A stretch of DNA of 45,811 nt from an uncultured Flavobacteriales bacterium (GTDB taxonomy: Bacteria > Bacteroidota > Bacteroidia > Flavobacteriales > Flavobacteriaceae), in NCBI GenBank assembly GCA_913009535.1, contig CAJVXR010000003.1, positions 1-45,811 of the forward strand, given 5' to 3'. Under the pieces are notes generated by a model. The model worked only from the letters and a program-made list of their open reading frames with translations, was not told where the DNA came from and did not search any database. The position numbers and the translations under genes were made by a program. Positions within the stretch are counted from its first letter, which is position 1; every line of letters starts with the position of its first letter. This document shows, in pieces, positions 35,439 through 42,871 of the stretch.

Positions 35439-36410
35439 TTATTCTAACAAATTACAACCACGTATATCAGAATTATCAAATCTGCCAAGTATTTCAAATT
35501 TACCATCATCACTTTTTTTACCCAAATCTTCTGTTGCAATAAAAGAACATGAATTAATATTTGCTAAATCAATTACATTAACCCCGCCAGTTACTCCATT
35601 TTTTTTAAAGGATAAGGCATCTTGAGGTTCTCTAATGTAAATCCTCATCCACGGAGGGCATTGAAAAATCCCATCCCTAATAGAGTATGCTTGAGAGAGC
35701 AGCTCCGTCATTCCATATTCACTGTAAATTAGATTTGTGCCAAACCCATTTATTAGTTTTGTATGAAGTTCATTTCTTATCATTTCCCTTCTTCTTCCTT
35801 TCATCCCTCCAGTTTCAACTATAGTAAGGTTAGGTAATTTAAAATTAAATTTTTCGATTAAATTTAATAAGGCATACGTAACTCCAATTAAAATAACTTT
35901 TTCATTTTTTAATTCATGTAATTTTTCTTTTAATTCTATATAATTATTTAAATAAAAACTACTATTTTTTTTCTTTGTTTTCTTTATTAATTTATCTACC
36001 ATATATATTAAAGAAGAATTTTTGTTCTCAAGATATGAAGGGAGTAGTGCTAAAATGGTAAATTTTTTGATGTCTCCAAAAAAATATTTAAAGGAGTTTT
36101 CGAAGCTTGATTGATAAAGTTTTAAATCAGTTATATAATGTGTGCTTAAATTAGTATTGGTAGTTCCACTACTAATAAATTTTTTCTCAATTACTTCATT
36201 AGAACTTAATACTTTGTGGGATTTAAAAAACCTTATTGGCAAAAAAGGTATTTGATTTGAACTAGTAACATCCGAAGGAGTTTTGTTTATTAAATCACAA
36301 AATGATCTGTAAATATCATTATTGTGAAATTGAAAATTGAAGACTTCAATTGCTATTGACTCAAACTGCTCATCGCTATTTATTTTAAAAATACTCTCAT
36401 AATTTGTCAT
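35439..36410 (-). CDS. LuxE/acyl-protein synthetase-like protein
   Basis: Adenylate-forming enzyme of the LuxE family, which activates an acyl group with ATP; the product in flavobacteria is not known. With the ATG at 36410 (MTNYESIFKINSDEQF) it has 323 residues. The nucleotide-binding loop FISSGTTNTNLSTHY (about 90-104) and later ETGGMKGRRREMIR and YGMTELLSQAYS are visible. A hydrophobic extension to 36458 is possible in frame, but a -7 box (36423-36416) lies inside it, so the shorter start is preferred. It is divergent from the response regulator. Confidence 0.82.
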   Translation of the reverse strand: MTNYESIFKINSDEQFESIAIEVFNFQFHNNDIYRSFCDLINKTPSDVTSSNQIPFLPIRFFKSHKVLSSNEVIEKKFISSGTTNTNLSTHYITDLKLYQSSFENSFKYFFGDIKKFTILALLPSYLENKNSSLIYMVDKLIKKTKKKNSSFYLNNYIELKEKLHELKNEKVILIGVTYALLNLIEKFNFKLPNLTIVETGGMKGRRREMIRNELHTKLINGFGTNLIYSEYGMTELLSQAYSIRDGIFQCPPWMRIYIREPQDALSFKKNGVTGGVNVIDLANINSCSFIATEDLGKKSDDGKFEILGRFDNSDIRGCNLLE

Positions 36411-36415
36411 ACAAT

Positions 36416-36423
36416 CAAAAGTA
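36416..36423 (-). promoter_or_regulatory. Predicted -7 box of the LuxE-like gene, almost abutting its start
   Basis: TACTTTTG on the minus strand (36423-36416) matches TAnnTTTG. Transcription would start close to the ATG at 36410, giving a leaderless or nearly leaderless message. No clear -33 TTTG is found. Confidence 0.35.
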
Positions 36424-36476
36424 TTTAAAATAAAAAATATTAACATAAGAATTGACACTTATTTAATAATTTGTTA

Positions 36477-36497
36477 TTGTTAACATAACGTTATCAA
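36477..36497. promoter_or_regulatory. Candidate response-regulator binding site upstream of the two-component operon
   Basis: GTTAAC (36479-36484) and GTTATC (36490-36495) form a direct repeat with an 11-base period, the spacing typical of PhoB/OmpR-type dimers; a further GTTAT lies at 36473. The same bases also read as the inverted pair TTGTTAA and TTATCAA. The site is about 35 bases upstream of the -7 box. Confidence 0.35.
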
Positions 36498-36530
36498 TTA
36501 ATAATTTGAATTTCATATGACATTACTTTA

Positions 36531-36538
36531 TATATTTG
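36531..36538 (+). promoter_or_regulatory. Predicted -7 box of the two-component operon
   Basis: TATATTTG at 36531-36538 matches TAnnTTTG. A TTTG at 36505-36508 sits 22 bases upstream, a little far for -33. The leader before the TTG start at 36554 would be only about ten bases. Confidence 0.5.
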
Positions 36539-36553
36539 TGAAAAACAAATGCT

Positions 36554-37222
36554 TTGAATAAAATACTACTTGTTGACGATGATCCAGATATATTAGAAAT
36601 TATATCATACTCACTAGAAAATGAAGGTTATAGTGTTTATAAAGCAATGAATGGACTTCAGGCTATTGAAATTGCAGAAAAAGTAACACCAGATCTCATT
36701 ATTATGGATTTAATGATGCCAGAAATGAATGGAGTTGAAGCGTGTGAACAAATTAGAAAATCAACAAAATTAAATAATGTAATCATTACTTTCTTATCTG
36801 CTAGATCAGAAGATTTTTCTCAAATTGCTGGTTTTGATGCTGGTGCAGATGATTATATAACTAAACCTATCAGGCCGAAAGTGTTATTAAGTAAGGTTAA
36901 ATCTTTACTTAGAAGAAACAAATCTGATATTGACGCTTCATTAATTCAGATTAATGATTTAATTATAAATAGATCAAGATATTTAGTTAATCTAAAAGGA
37001 ATTGAAATTTCATTACCTAGAAAGGAATTTGAATTGTTATATTTGTTGACATCAAGTCCTAACACTGTTTTTACAAGGAGTAAGATTTTAGATGCTGTTT
37101 GGGGTACTGACGTTATTGTAGGAGATAGAACTATTGACGTGCATATCAGAAAACTCAGAGAAAAAATCGGAGATTCATCGTTTAAAACTATTAAAGGGGT
37201 TGGTTATAAGTTTGTAAGCTAA
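36554..37222 (+). CDS. Response regulator, OmpR/PhoB family
   Basis: Transcription factor switched on by phosphorylation from the kinase encoded next. The 222 residues have a receiver domain with acidic pocket DDD (8-10), phospho-accepting Asp52 (IIMDLMMPEMNG), Lys104 (DYITKPI), and a winged-helix DNA-binding domain with SLPRKEFELLYLL and GDRTIDVHIRKLREKIG, ending KTIKGVGYKFVS. The start is the TTG at 36554; the only nearby ATG (36549) is out of frame and is closed by a TGA that overlaps the TTG. The stop overlaps the kinase ATG as TAATG. The stimulus is unknown. Confidence 0.94.
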   Translation: MNKILLVDDDPDILEIISYSLENEGYSVYKAMNGLQAIEIAEKVTPDLIIMDLMMPEMNGVEACEQIRKSTKLNNVIITFLSARSEDFSQIAGFDAGADDYITKPIRPKVLLSKVKSLLRRNKSDIDASLIQINDLIINRSRYLVNLKGIEISLPRKEFELLYLLTSSPNTVFTRSKILDAVWGTDVIVGDRTIDVHIRKLREKIGDSSFKTIKGVGYKFVS

Positions 37223-38274
37223 TGTCCCTTAAATTTAAAAATTCTTATTCTTTTGCAATTAAAACATCTTTTGCAATTTCTTTAATTTCACTTTTTGTAG
37301 TTGCAGTTGTCCTTTATCTGTATTCTTTATTAGATCAATATTATTTTCAACTTATTTTACTTGTAATTTTAATTTTCATAATTTCTTTTTTAATAATTCA
37401 GTCAAGAATTGAAGCTTTTATTTATGGAAAGATTAAAAACCTTTATAAAGATTTGAACATTATTGATTCAATATCTTTATCTAAGCCTAATGTTACTACC
37501 GACATGAATTCTTTAATGCAAAATATCAATGAGTTTAGTAAAGATAAAAAACTTGAAATTGAAAGTTTAAAAGTTCAAGAAGAGTTTAGAAAAGAGTTTA
37601 TAGGCAATGTAGCACATGAATTAAAAACTCCAATTTTCACTATTCAAGGATATATCGAAAATTTGATTGATGGTGCTGTGGAAAATGAGTTACTAAGAGA
37701 CAAGTTTTTAAATAGGGCACAAATTAGTGTAGAAAGATTAATTTATATTATAAAGGATTTAGATATGATCACTAAGTTAGAGTCTGGTTCACAAAATTTA
37801 GAAGTAACCAGTTTTGATTTAAATAAACTTATAAAAAATATTTTTGATCAATTGGAAATTCAAGCACAAAAAAAGGAAATTAAATTAACTTTTAATACAA
37901 ATTATTCAGAATCTATTTTAGTAAATGCAGATAGGGATAAGATTCACCAAGTTATAACTAACCTAATTATTAACTCTATCAAATATGGAACTTTTAAAGG
38001 TACTACAGAAATCAGTTTAGAAAGTTTAACAACTGAGAAATTAATAGTTAGAGTTACAGATAATGGAGAAGGAATTTTGAATGAACACTTACCTAGACTT
38101 TTTGAAAGATTTTATAGAGTTGACCAAAGTGGTTCTAGAAAACAAGGAGGTTCTGGTTTAGGCCTTTCAATTGTGAAGCATATAATAGATGCTCATAATG
38201 AGAATATATACATTGAATCTAAATTAGGTATTGGTAGTGAGTTTTCTTTTACTTTATCTAAATGTATAGATTAG
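37222..38274 (+). CDS. Sensor histidine kinase, PhoR-like
   Basis: Membrane kinase partner of the preceding regulator. In 350 residues it has two membrane helices close together (about 12-37 and 41-60) with almost no periplasmic loop, a short linker, then the phospho-accepting His132 in NVAHELKTPIFTIQGYIENL, and the ATPase domain with QVITNLIINSIKYGTFKG, TDNGEGI and QGGSGLGLSIVKHII. Without a periplasmic domain it may sense the membrane or another protein, as proposed for PhoR relatives. It is translated directly after the regulator (TAATG). Confidence 0.94.
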   Translation: MSLKFKNSYSFAIKTSFAISLISLFVVAVVLYLYSLLDQYYFQLILLVILIFIISFLIIQSRIEAFIYGKIKNLYKDLNIIDSISLSKPNVTTDMNSLMQNINEFSKDKKLEIESLKVQEEFRKEFIGNVAHELKTPIFTIQGYIENLIDGAVENELLRDKFLNRAQISVERLIYIIKDLDMITKLESGSQNLEVTSFDLNKLIKNIFDQLEIQAQKKEIKLTFNTNYSESILVNADRDKIHQVITNLIINSIKYGTFKGTTEISLESLTTEKLIVRVTDNGEGILNEHLPRLFERFYRVDQSGSRKQGGSGLGLSIVKHIIDAHNENIYIESKLGIGSEFSFTLSKCID

Positions 38275-38332
38275 TCAACTTTATCTTTTTATTAAGAATT
38301 TATTATTATTTCTTTGCATAAAAATTGAGGTT

Positions 38333-39010
38333 TTGGGTAGTAAAAATAAATTAAAAAAATTTAAAGAAAACGATAGTTTTAATAATGTCTTTCAACCAAC
38401 AAGAGAGGAATTACTTTCTAATTCTTTTGAATTTAAAGGAAGTTGGTCTGAAAAAATATTCAACAATAGTAATCCAATTATTTTAGAGTTAGGGTGTGGT
38501 AAAGGAGAGTACTCTGTAGAACTTGCAAAAAACAATCCTAATACAAATTTTATTGGAATCGACATTAAAGGTGCAAGATTTTGGAGAGGGGCAAAAACCG
38601 CAATAGAAAATAAAATCACCAACGTTAAATTTATTAGAGCCCAAATCGAACTTGTAGAATTTCTTTTCGAAAAAAATGAAATATCTGAAATATGGATTAC
38701 ATTTCCAGATCCTCAAATTACTTATAAAAGAACTAAACATAGACTAACCAATTTAGATTTTTTAAATAAATACAAAACAATTCTAAATAAAGACGGATTT
38801 GTAAATCTTAAAACGGATAGTGAATTTTTACATGGTTATACACTAGGTCTATTACAAGCTATGAATGGCGCTGAAATACTATATTCAAATCATGATATTT
38901 ATAAAAGAGAAGGTAGCCCAAAAGAAGTGACAGATATAAAAACTCATTACGAATCCTTATTTTTAAAAGAGGATAAGCCCATCACATATATTAAATTTAA
39001 AATCCAATAA
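38333..39010 (+). CDS. trmB: tRNA (guanine-N7)-methyltransferase TrmB
   Basis: Methylates guanine 46 in the variable loop of tRNAs using S-adenosylmethionine. The 225-residue sequence has the SAM-binding ILELGCGKGEYSVELA (about 50-65), IGIDIKGARFWRGAKTA, and the TrmB signature WITFPDPQ (about 121-128). The start is the TTG at 38333; the sequence from it (GSKNKLKKFKEND) matches the usual N-terminus in flavobacteria. The stop is one base before the next gene's TTG start. Confidence 0.94.
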   Translation: MGSKNKLKKFKENDSFNNVFQPTREELLSNSFEFKGSWSEKIFNNSNPIILELGCGKGEYSVELAKNNPNTNFIGIDIKGARFWRGAKTAIENKITNVKFIRAQIELVEFLFEKNEISEIWITFPDPQITYKRTKHRLTNLDFLNKYKTILNKDGFVNLKTDSEFLHGYTLGLLQAMNGAEILYSNHDIYKREGSPKEVTDIKTHYESLFLKEDKPITYIKFKIQ

Positions 39011-39011
39011 C

Positions 39012-39344
39012 TTGAAATCTAGTCAAGATAATTTTTTTCAAAAGGTTTATTCTGTAGTCAAATTAATTCCTTATGGAAGAGTTACAAATTACGGGTCAAT
39101 TGCTAAATACTTAGGCTCTGCAAAAAGTTCAAGAGCTGTAGGCTATGCTATGAATTCTTCACATAATATGTCAGAAATTCCTGCTCACAGAGTTGTTAAT
39201 AGAGTTGGTTTGTTGACTGGAAAGCATCATTTTTTTGGCTCTAATTTAATGAAGGAACTTCTAGAAAATGAGGGGATTTGTATAGTTGATAACAAGGTGT
39301 TAAATTTTGACAATTTGTACTGGGATCCTAGTATTGAACTATAA
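39012..39344 (+). CDS. Alkyltransferase-like protein (MGMT family, active Cys replaced)
   Basis: Member of the O6-methylguanine-DNA methyltransferase superfamily, in which the active-site loop PCHRV has become PAHRV (IPAHRVVNRVG, about residues 55-65). It therefore cannot accept an alkyl group and belongs with the alkyltransferase-like (ATL) proteins that bind O6-alkylguanine lesions and flag them for nucleotide-excision repair. The 110-residue length, IPYGRVTNYGSIAKYLG and the GLLTGKHHFFG segment fit. It starts with TTG directly after trmB. Confidence 0.9.
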   Translation: MKSSQDNFFQKVYSVVKLIPYGRVTNYGSIAKYLGSAKSSRAVGYAMNSSHNMSEIPAHRVVNRVGLLTGKHHFFGSNLMKELLENEGICIVDNKVLNFDNLYWDPSIEL

Positions 39345-39378
39345 GTCTAATACATTTATTAAAATCAAGTTTTCGCAC

Positions 39379-39386
39379 TATATTTG
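39379..39386 (+). promoter_or_regulatory. Predicted -7 box of the Mrp-ferredoxin operon
   Basis: TATATTTG at 39379-39386 matches TAnnTTTG; TTTA (39355-39358) lies 20 bases upstream as a three-of-four -33 match. The TTG start of the Mrp gene is at 39405, a leader of about 14 bases. Confidence 0.55.
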
Positions 39387-39404
39387 CATAAATAACAATA
39401 GGCT

Positions 39405-40514
39405 TTGAAAATTAGTAAAACTGAAATACTCAAAAGACTTAAAGATGCAAATATTGACAATTGTATTTTTGTTAATCTTGTTAATTTTTCTAATGAAATT
39501 ATTTTAGATGTAAATATTTCTAATCCTACACTTCAGGCTAAGAAAAAAGCTGAATTAGATATTAATGAATCTTTAAATTCAGAGCTAAGTTCAGGCATTA
39601 AAGTAAAAATTAATTTCAAGAAAATATCTGCCGATAAGCCAATCAAAAAAATAGAATCAAAAAAAATATCAGGAATTAAAAATATTATTGCTATTGCCTC
39701 TGGTAAAGGGGGTGTGGGTAAATCTACTGTAACTTCGAACTTATCTGTTTCACTTGCGAAAATGGGATTTAAGGTAGGCCTACTAGATGCGGATATTTAT
39801 GGTCCTTCTATTCCTATAATGTTTGATATTGTAGACGAAAGACCAAAATCAGTATTAGTAGATGGTAAAAGTAAAATGGAACCAGTTACTAACTATGGAG
39901 TTAAAATACTTTCTATTGGTTTCTTCACTAAACCAGATCAAGCTGTTATATGGAGAGGTCCCATGGCATCTAAGGCTTTAAATCAAATGATTTTTGATGC
40001 TAATTGGGGTGAGTTAGATTTTTTAGTGATAGACTTACCACCAGGAACTGGGGATATCCATTTAAGTATATTACAAGCATTACCAATTACAGGTGCTGTC
40101 ATTGTCAGTACTCCTCAAAATGTTGCTTTAGCGGATGCTAAAAAAGGAGTTGCTATGTTTAAACAAGAATTAATCAATGTACCTGTTTTAGGTATTGTAG
40201 AAAACATGTCTTATTTTACACCTAAGGAACTTCCAGATAATAAATATTATTTATTTGGAAAAGATGGAGCCAAGAATTTAGCAGAGGATTTAAAGGTTCC
40301 TTTTTTAGGTAATATCCCTATTGAGCAAAGTGTAAGAGAAGCGGGTGATTTTGGAAGACCAGTTTCTATGCAAGAAGATACAGTGGTTAGTAAAGACCTT
40401 AAGACTATAACACAAAAAATTGTTGCTGAAGTAGTCAAAAGAAATAAAGACCTTCCAGATTCTGAAGCAATTAAAATCACAACCATGGCAGGTTGTTCAG
40501 CAGTTAACAAATAA
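39405..40514 (+). CDS. Mrp/NBP35-family iron-sulfur cluster carrier ATPase
   Basis: P-loop ATPase that binds and passes Fe-S clusters to target proteins. In 369 residues an N-terminal MIP18/DUF59-type domain (about 1-85) precedes the ATPase with the deviant Walker A IASGKGGVGKSTVTSNL (about 97-113), the Walker B DLPPGTGD, and ENMSYF where many relatives have a CxxC loop; here the two cysteines expected there are missing. The start is the TTG at 39405. NifU-C, an FNR-like reductase and a ferredoxin gene follow within 11 bases, 1 base and an overlap, making a likely Fe-S operon. Confidence 0.92.
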   Translation: MKISKTEILKRLKDANIDNCIFVNLVNFSNEIILDVNISNPTLQAKKKAELDINESLNSELSSGIKVKINFKKISADKPIKKIESKKISGIKNIIAIASGKGGVGKSTVTSNLSVSLAKMGFKVGLLDADIYGPSIPIMFDIVDERPKSVLVDGKSKMEPVTNYGVKILSIGFFTKPDQAVIWRGPMASKALNQMIFDANWGELDFLVIDLPPGTGDIHLSILQALPITGAVIVSTPQNVALADAKKGVAMFKQELINVPVLGIVENMSYFTPKELPDNKYYLFGKDGAKNLAEDLKVPFLGNIPIEQSVREAGDFGRPVSMQEDTVVSKDLKTITQKIVAEVVKRNKDLPDSEAIKITTMAGCSAVNK

Positions 40515-40524
40515 ATTAATTATT

Positions 40525-40761
40525 ATGTCTGACACTATTAAAGAAAAAATTGAAAATGCCTTAGACGAAATTAGACCATTTCTGCAAAGAGATGGTGGTA
40601 ATATTTCGCTTATTGAAATAAACAACAGTACTGTTAAGGTCAGGCTAGAAGGAGCTTGTTCTACCTGTACTATAAATCAAATGACACTAAAGTCAGGAGT
40701 TGAAATGACTATAAAAAAACATGCTCCAGAAATTGAGAATGTAATTAATATTGAATCTTAA
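40525..40761 (+). CDS. NifU C-terminal-domain protein (Fe-S scaffold or carrier)
   Basis: A 78-residue stand-alone NifU C-terminal domain that holds a 4Fe-4S cluster for transfer. The cluster-binding CxxC is Cys45 and Cys48 in GACSTCTINQMTLK, after PFLQRDGGNISLIEI. It lies between the Mrp-type ATPase and the ferredoxin reductase, a setting that fits cluster delivery to both. Length and motif match Nfu-type proteins. Confidence 0.94.
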   Translation: MSDTIKEKIENALDEIRPFLQRDGGNISLIEINNSTVKVRLEGACSTCTINQMTLKSGVEMTIKKHAPEIENVINIES

Positions 40762-41817
40762 ATGATAAAGTCTGATATTCTAATTATTGGAGCAGGCCCC
40801 GTTGGTCTATTTGCAGTTTTTGAAGCAGGTCTGCTAAAAATGAAATGTCATTTAATTGATATATTACCTAAACCAGGAGGGCAGTGTTCTGAAATATACC
40901 CTAAAAAACCTATATATGATATTCCAGCTTACCCTGAGATATTAGCAGATGACTTAGTTGATAAATTAATGGAACAGTGTTCTCAATTTCAACCTGGATT
41001 TACTTTAGGAGAAAGAGCAATGACCATTGATAAACAAGAAGATAATTCTTTTATTGTGACAACAGACAAAGGAACTAAGCATGCATCGCCAATAGTTGTT
41101 ATTGCTGGAGGGTTAGGGAGTTTTGAGCCAAGAAAACCACTTATAGATAATATTAGTAAATTTGAAGGGTTTGGTGTTGAATATTTCATTAAAGAACCTA
41201 ATTTATTTAAGGATAAAAAGATAGTGATTGCTGGCGGAGGAGATTCTGCACTTGATTGGGCAGTTGTTTTATGTGAAATAGCATCGGAAGTTACCTTAAT
41301 ACATAGGAGAAATGAATTTAGAGGAGCTCTTGATTCAGTAGATAAAGTTCAGCAATTAAAGAATTTGAATAAAATCAAAATTATTACACCGGCTGAAGTG
41401 ATTGGTTTAAATGGAGAAAATAACTTAGAGTCAATTACTATTCAAAACTTTGATAAATCTACAGAAGATATACAAACAAATTATTTTATTCCTCTTTTTG
41501 GTCTCTCTCCAAAACTTGGTCCGATTTCAAGCTGGGGTTTAGAAATAGAAAAAAATGCAATTAAAGTAAACAACTCTTTAGATTATCAAACTAATATTCC
41601 TGGAATTTATGCAATCGGAGATGTTAATACCTATCCAGGGAAACTTAAATTAATATTGTGTGGATTTCATGAGGCGGCTTTAATGTGTCAATCTGCTTTC
41701 AAGATTTTAAACCCAAACAAAAAATTCCTTTTAAAGTATACTACAGTTTCAGGTGTTGAGGGATTTGATGGGTCACATAAAAAGGCTCCAAAAGCTGTTA
41801 TTAAAACTATTTCATAG
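40762..41817 (+). CDS. Ferredoxin--NADP reductase, thioredoxin-reductase-like type
   Basis: FAD enzyme of the YumC type that moves electrons between NADPH and ferredoxin or flavodoxin. The 351 residues show the FAD loop IIGAGPVGLFAVFEAG (about 7-22), PGGQCSEIYPKKPIYDIPAYP, the NADP-binding VIAGGGDSALDWAVVL (about 155-170) and AIGDVNTYPGKLKLILCGFHEAA. The redox CxxC of true thioredoxin reductases is absent, so the reductase to a ferredoxin is more likely. The next gene, a 2Fe-2S ferredoxin, starts on its stop codon (TAGTG). Confidence 0.91.
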   Translation: MIKSDILIIGAGPVGLFAVFEAGLLKMKCHLIDILPKPGGQCSEIYPKKPIYDIPAYPEILADDLVDKLMEQCSQFQPGFTLGERAMTIDKQEDNSFIVTTDKGTKHASPIVVIAGGLGSFEPRKPLIDNISKFEGFGVEYFIKEPNLFKDKKIVIAGGGDSALDWAVVLCEIASEVTLIHRRNEFRGALDSVDKVQQLKNLNKIKIITPAEVIGLNGENNLESITIQNFDKSTEDIQTNYFIPLFGLSPKLGPISSWGLEIEKNAIKVNNSLDYQTNIPGIYAIGDVNTYPGKLKLILCGFHEAALMCQSAFKILNPNKKFLLKYTTVSGVEGFDGSHKKAPKAVIKTIS

Positions 41818-42152
41818 TGAGTAAAAATGATATAAATATATTTATTACTGATAGAAAAGGCGCTATTCATGATGTAATTGCACCTACAGACATGTCTATA
41901 AACTTAATGGAATTAATTAAAATTCATGAAATAGAAAATGACGCTTCAATTGGAGTGTGTGGTGGAATGGCGATGTGCGCTTCTTGTCAATGTTATATAG
42001 AGTCTGAACATGATTTGATACCAAAATCTGATGATGAAGAGGCGATGTTATCGGAGGCTTTTTATTTAGAAAAAAACAGCAGATTGTCTTGTCAAATCCC
42101 TATATCAACTAACCTCAATAATTTAAGAATAAAAATAGCACCTGAAAGTTAA
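41817..42152 (+). CDS. 2Fe-2S ferredoxin
   Basis: Small electron carrier of the adrenodoxin-like type. The 111 residues have cluster cysteines at 48, 54, 57 and 92 (GVCGGMAMCASCQCYIE, then LSCQIPI) with the extra Cys59 in the same loop. The start is the GTG at 41817, sharing its G with the preceding TAG. It probably receives electrons from the reductase just upstream and serves oxygenases or cluster assembly. Its stop overlaps the stop of the next, convergent gene in the sequence TTAA. Confidence 0.93.
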   Translation: MSKNDINIFITDRKGAIHDVIAPTDMSINLMELIKIHEIENDASIGVCGGMAMCASCQCYIESEHDLIPKSDDEEAMLSEAFYLEKNSRLSCQIPISTNLNNLRIKIAPES

Positions 42153-42871
42153 TCTAGTAGTTTATATATCGCTTCAGGAAAAATTCTCTCAACAATTTTT
42201 TTATAAGCAATTTCTGAAGGATGAAGGTTATCACTAGCAACTAATTCTGGCATAGTTAAACCAAGCCTAGTTATATCTGTTATATTAATATATGTGATAT
42301 TATTTTCTAAACAATGGTTTTCTGCAAAATTGTTATACATATCGATTTCTTGGCTAGTAATAGATGGATTTGGCCCTGATTGTCCATACGGAGTAAAGGC
42401 ATAATCAGGAATCGAGATAACGATAACATCTGACTTACTTTGTGATTTAGTAAGTGAAATAGCGGTATTTACTAACTCAGGAAACTCTTCTTCATAAACT
42501 TCAAATGGTTTATTTTGATATTGATTATTTACTCCTATCAATAAAGTTACTAAATCGTTATTTTTAAAAATATTATCTAAACTGTCGTTTTCAATTATTG
42601 GTTCTAAGTTATTAATTAAAGAAGTTGTTGTCCAGCCTGTTACCGCAATAATTTCAACATTTATAGTATCTCTGCTTAATTCGATTTGAAGTGAGTCTTT
42701 TAATTGTATTGGAAAGCTACATTCATCACAAACACTCTGACCAATAGAATAACTATCTCCTAAGGAGAGTATTTTATAATTTGTCGGAAAAACACCCATG
42801 TCATCTACGTCTAGAAAAATATCACAACTAAATACACTAAAAATAATAATGTATGCGATTATTTTTTTCAT
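42149..42871 (-). CDS. SGNH/GDSL-type hydrolase, lipoprotein
   Basis: Predicted esterase or acyl-hydrolase anchored to the envelope. The 240-residue protein has a lipoprotein signal (Cys16 in FSVFSC), the GDS block LSLGDSYSIG (about 36-45, Ser nucleophile), a middle LIGVNNQ (Asn of block III) and the C-terminal DNLHPSEIAY (Asp and His of block V). The substrate cannot be told; relatives cut lipids, sugars or cell-wall acetyl groups. It follows the DUF3050 gene, with no gap, on the minus strand, so the two are likely co-transcribed. Confidence 0.87.
   Translation of the reverse strand: MKKIIAYIIIFSVFSCDIFLDVDDMGVFPTNYKILSLGDSYSIGQSVCDECSFPIQLKDSLQIELSRDTINVEIIAVTGWTTTSLINNLEPIIENDSLDNIFKNNDLVTLLIGVNNQYQNKPFEVYEEEFPELVNTAISLTKSQSKSDVIVISIPDYAFTPYGQSGPNPSITSQEIDMYNNFAENHCLENNITYINITDITRLGLTMPELVASDNLHPSEIAYKKIVERIFPEAIYKLLD

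Noticed and set aside
36411..36458. Hydrophobic N-terminal extension of the LuxE-like protein
   Set aside because: It could look like a signal sequence, but the protein family is cytoplasmic and a -7 box lies within it.
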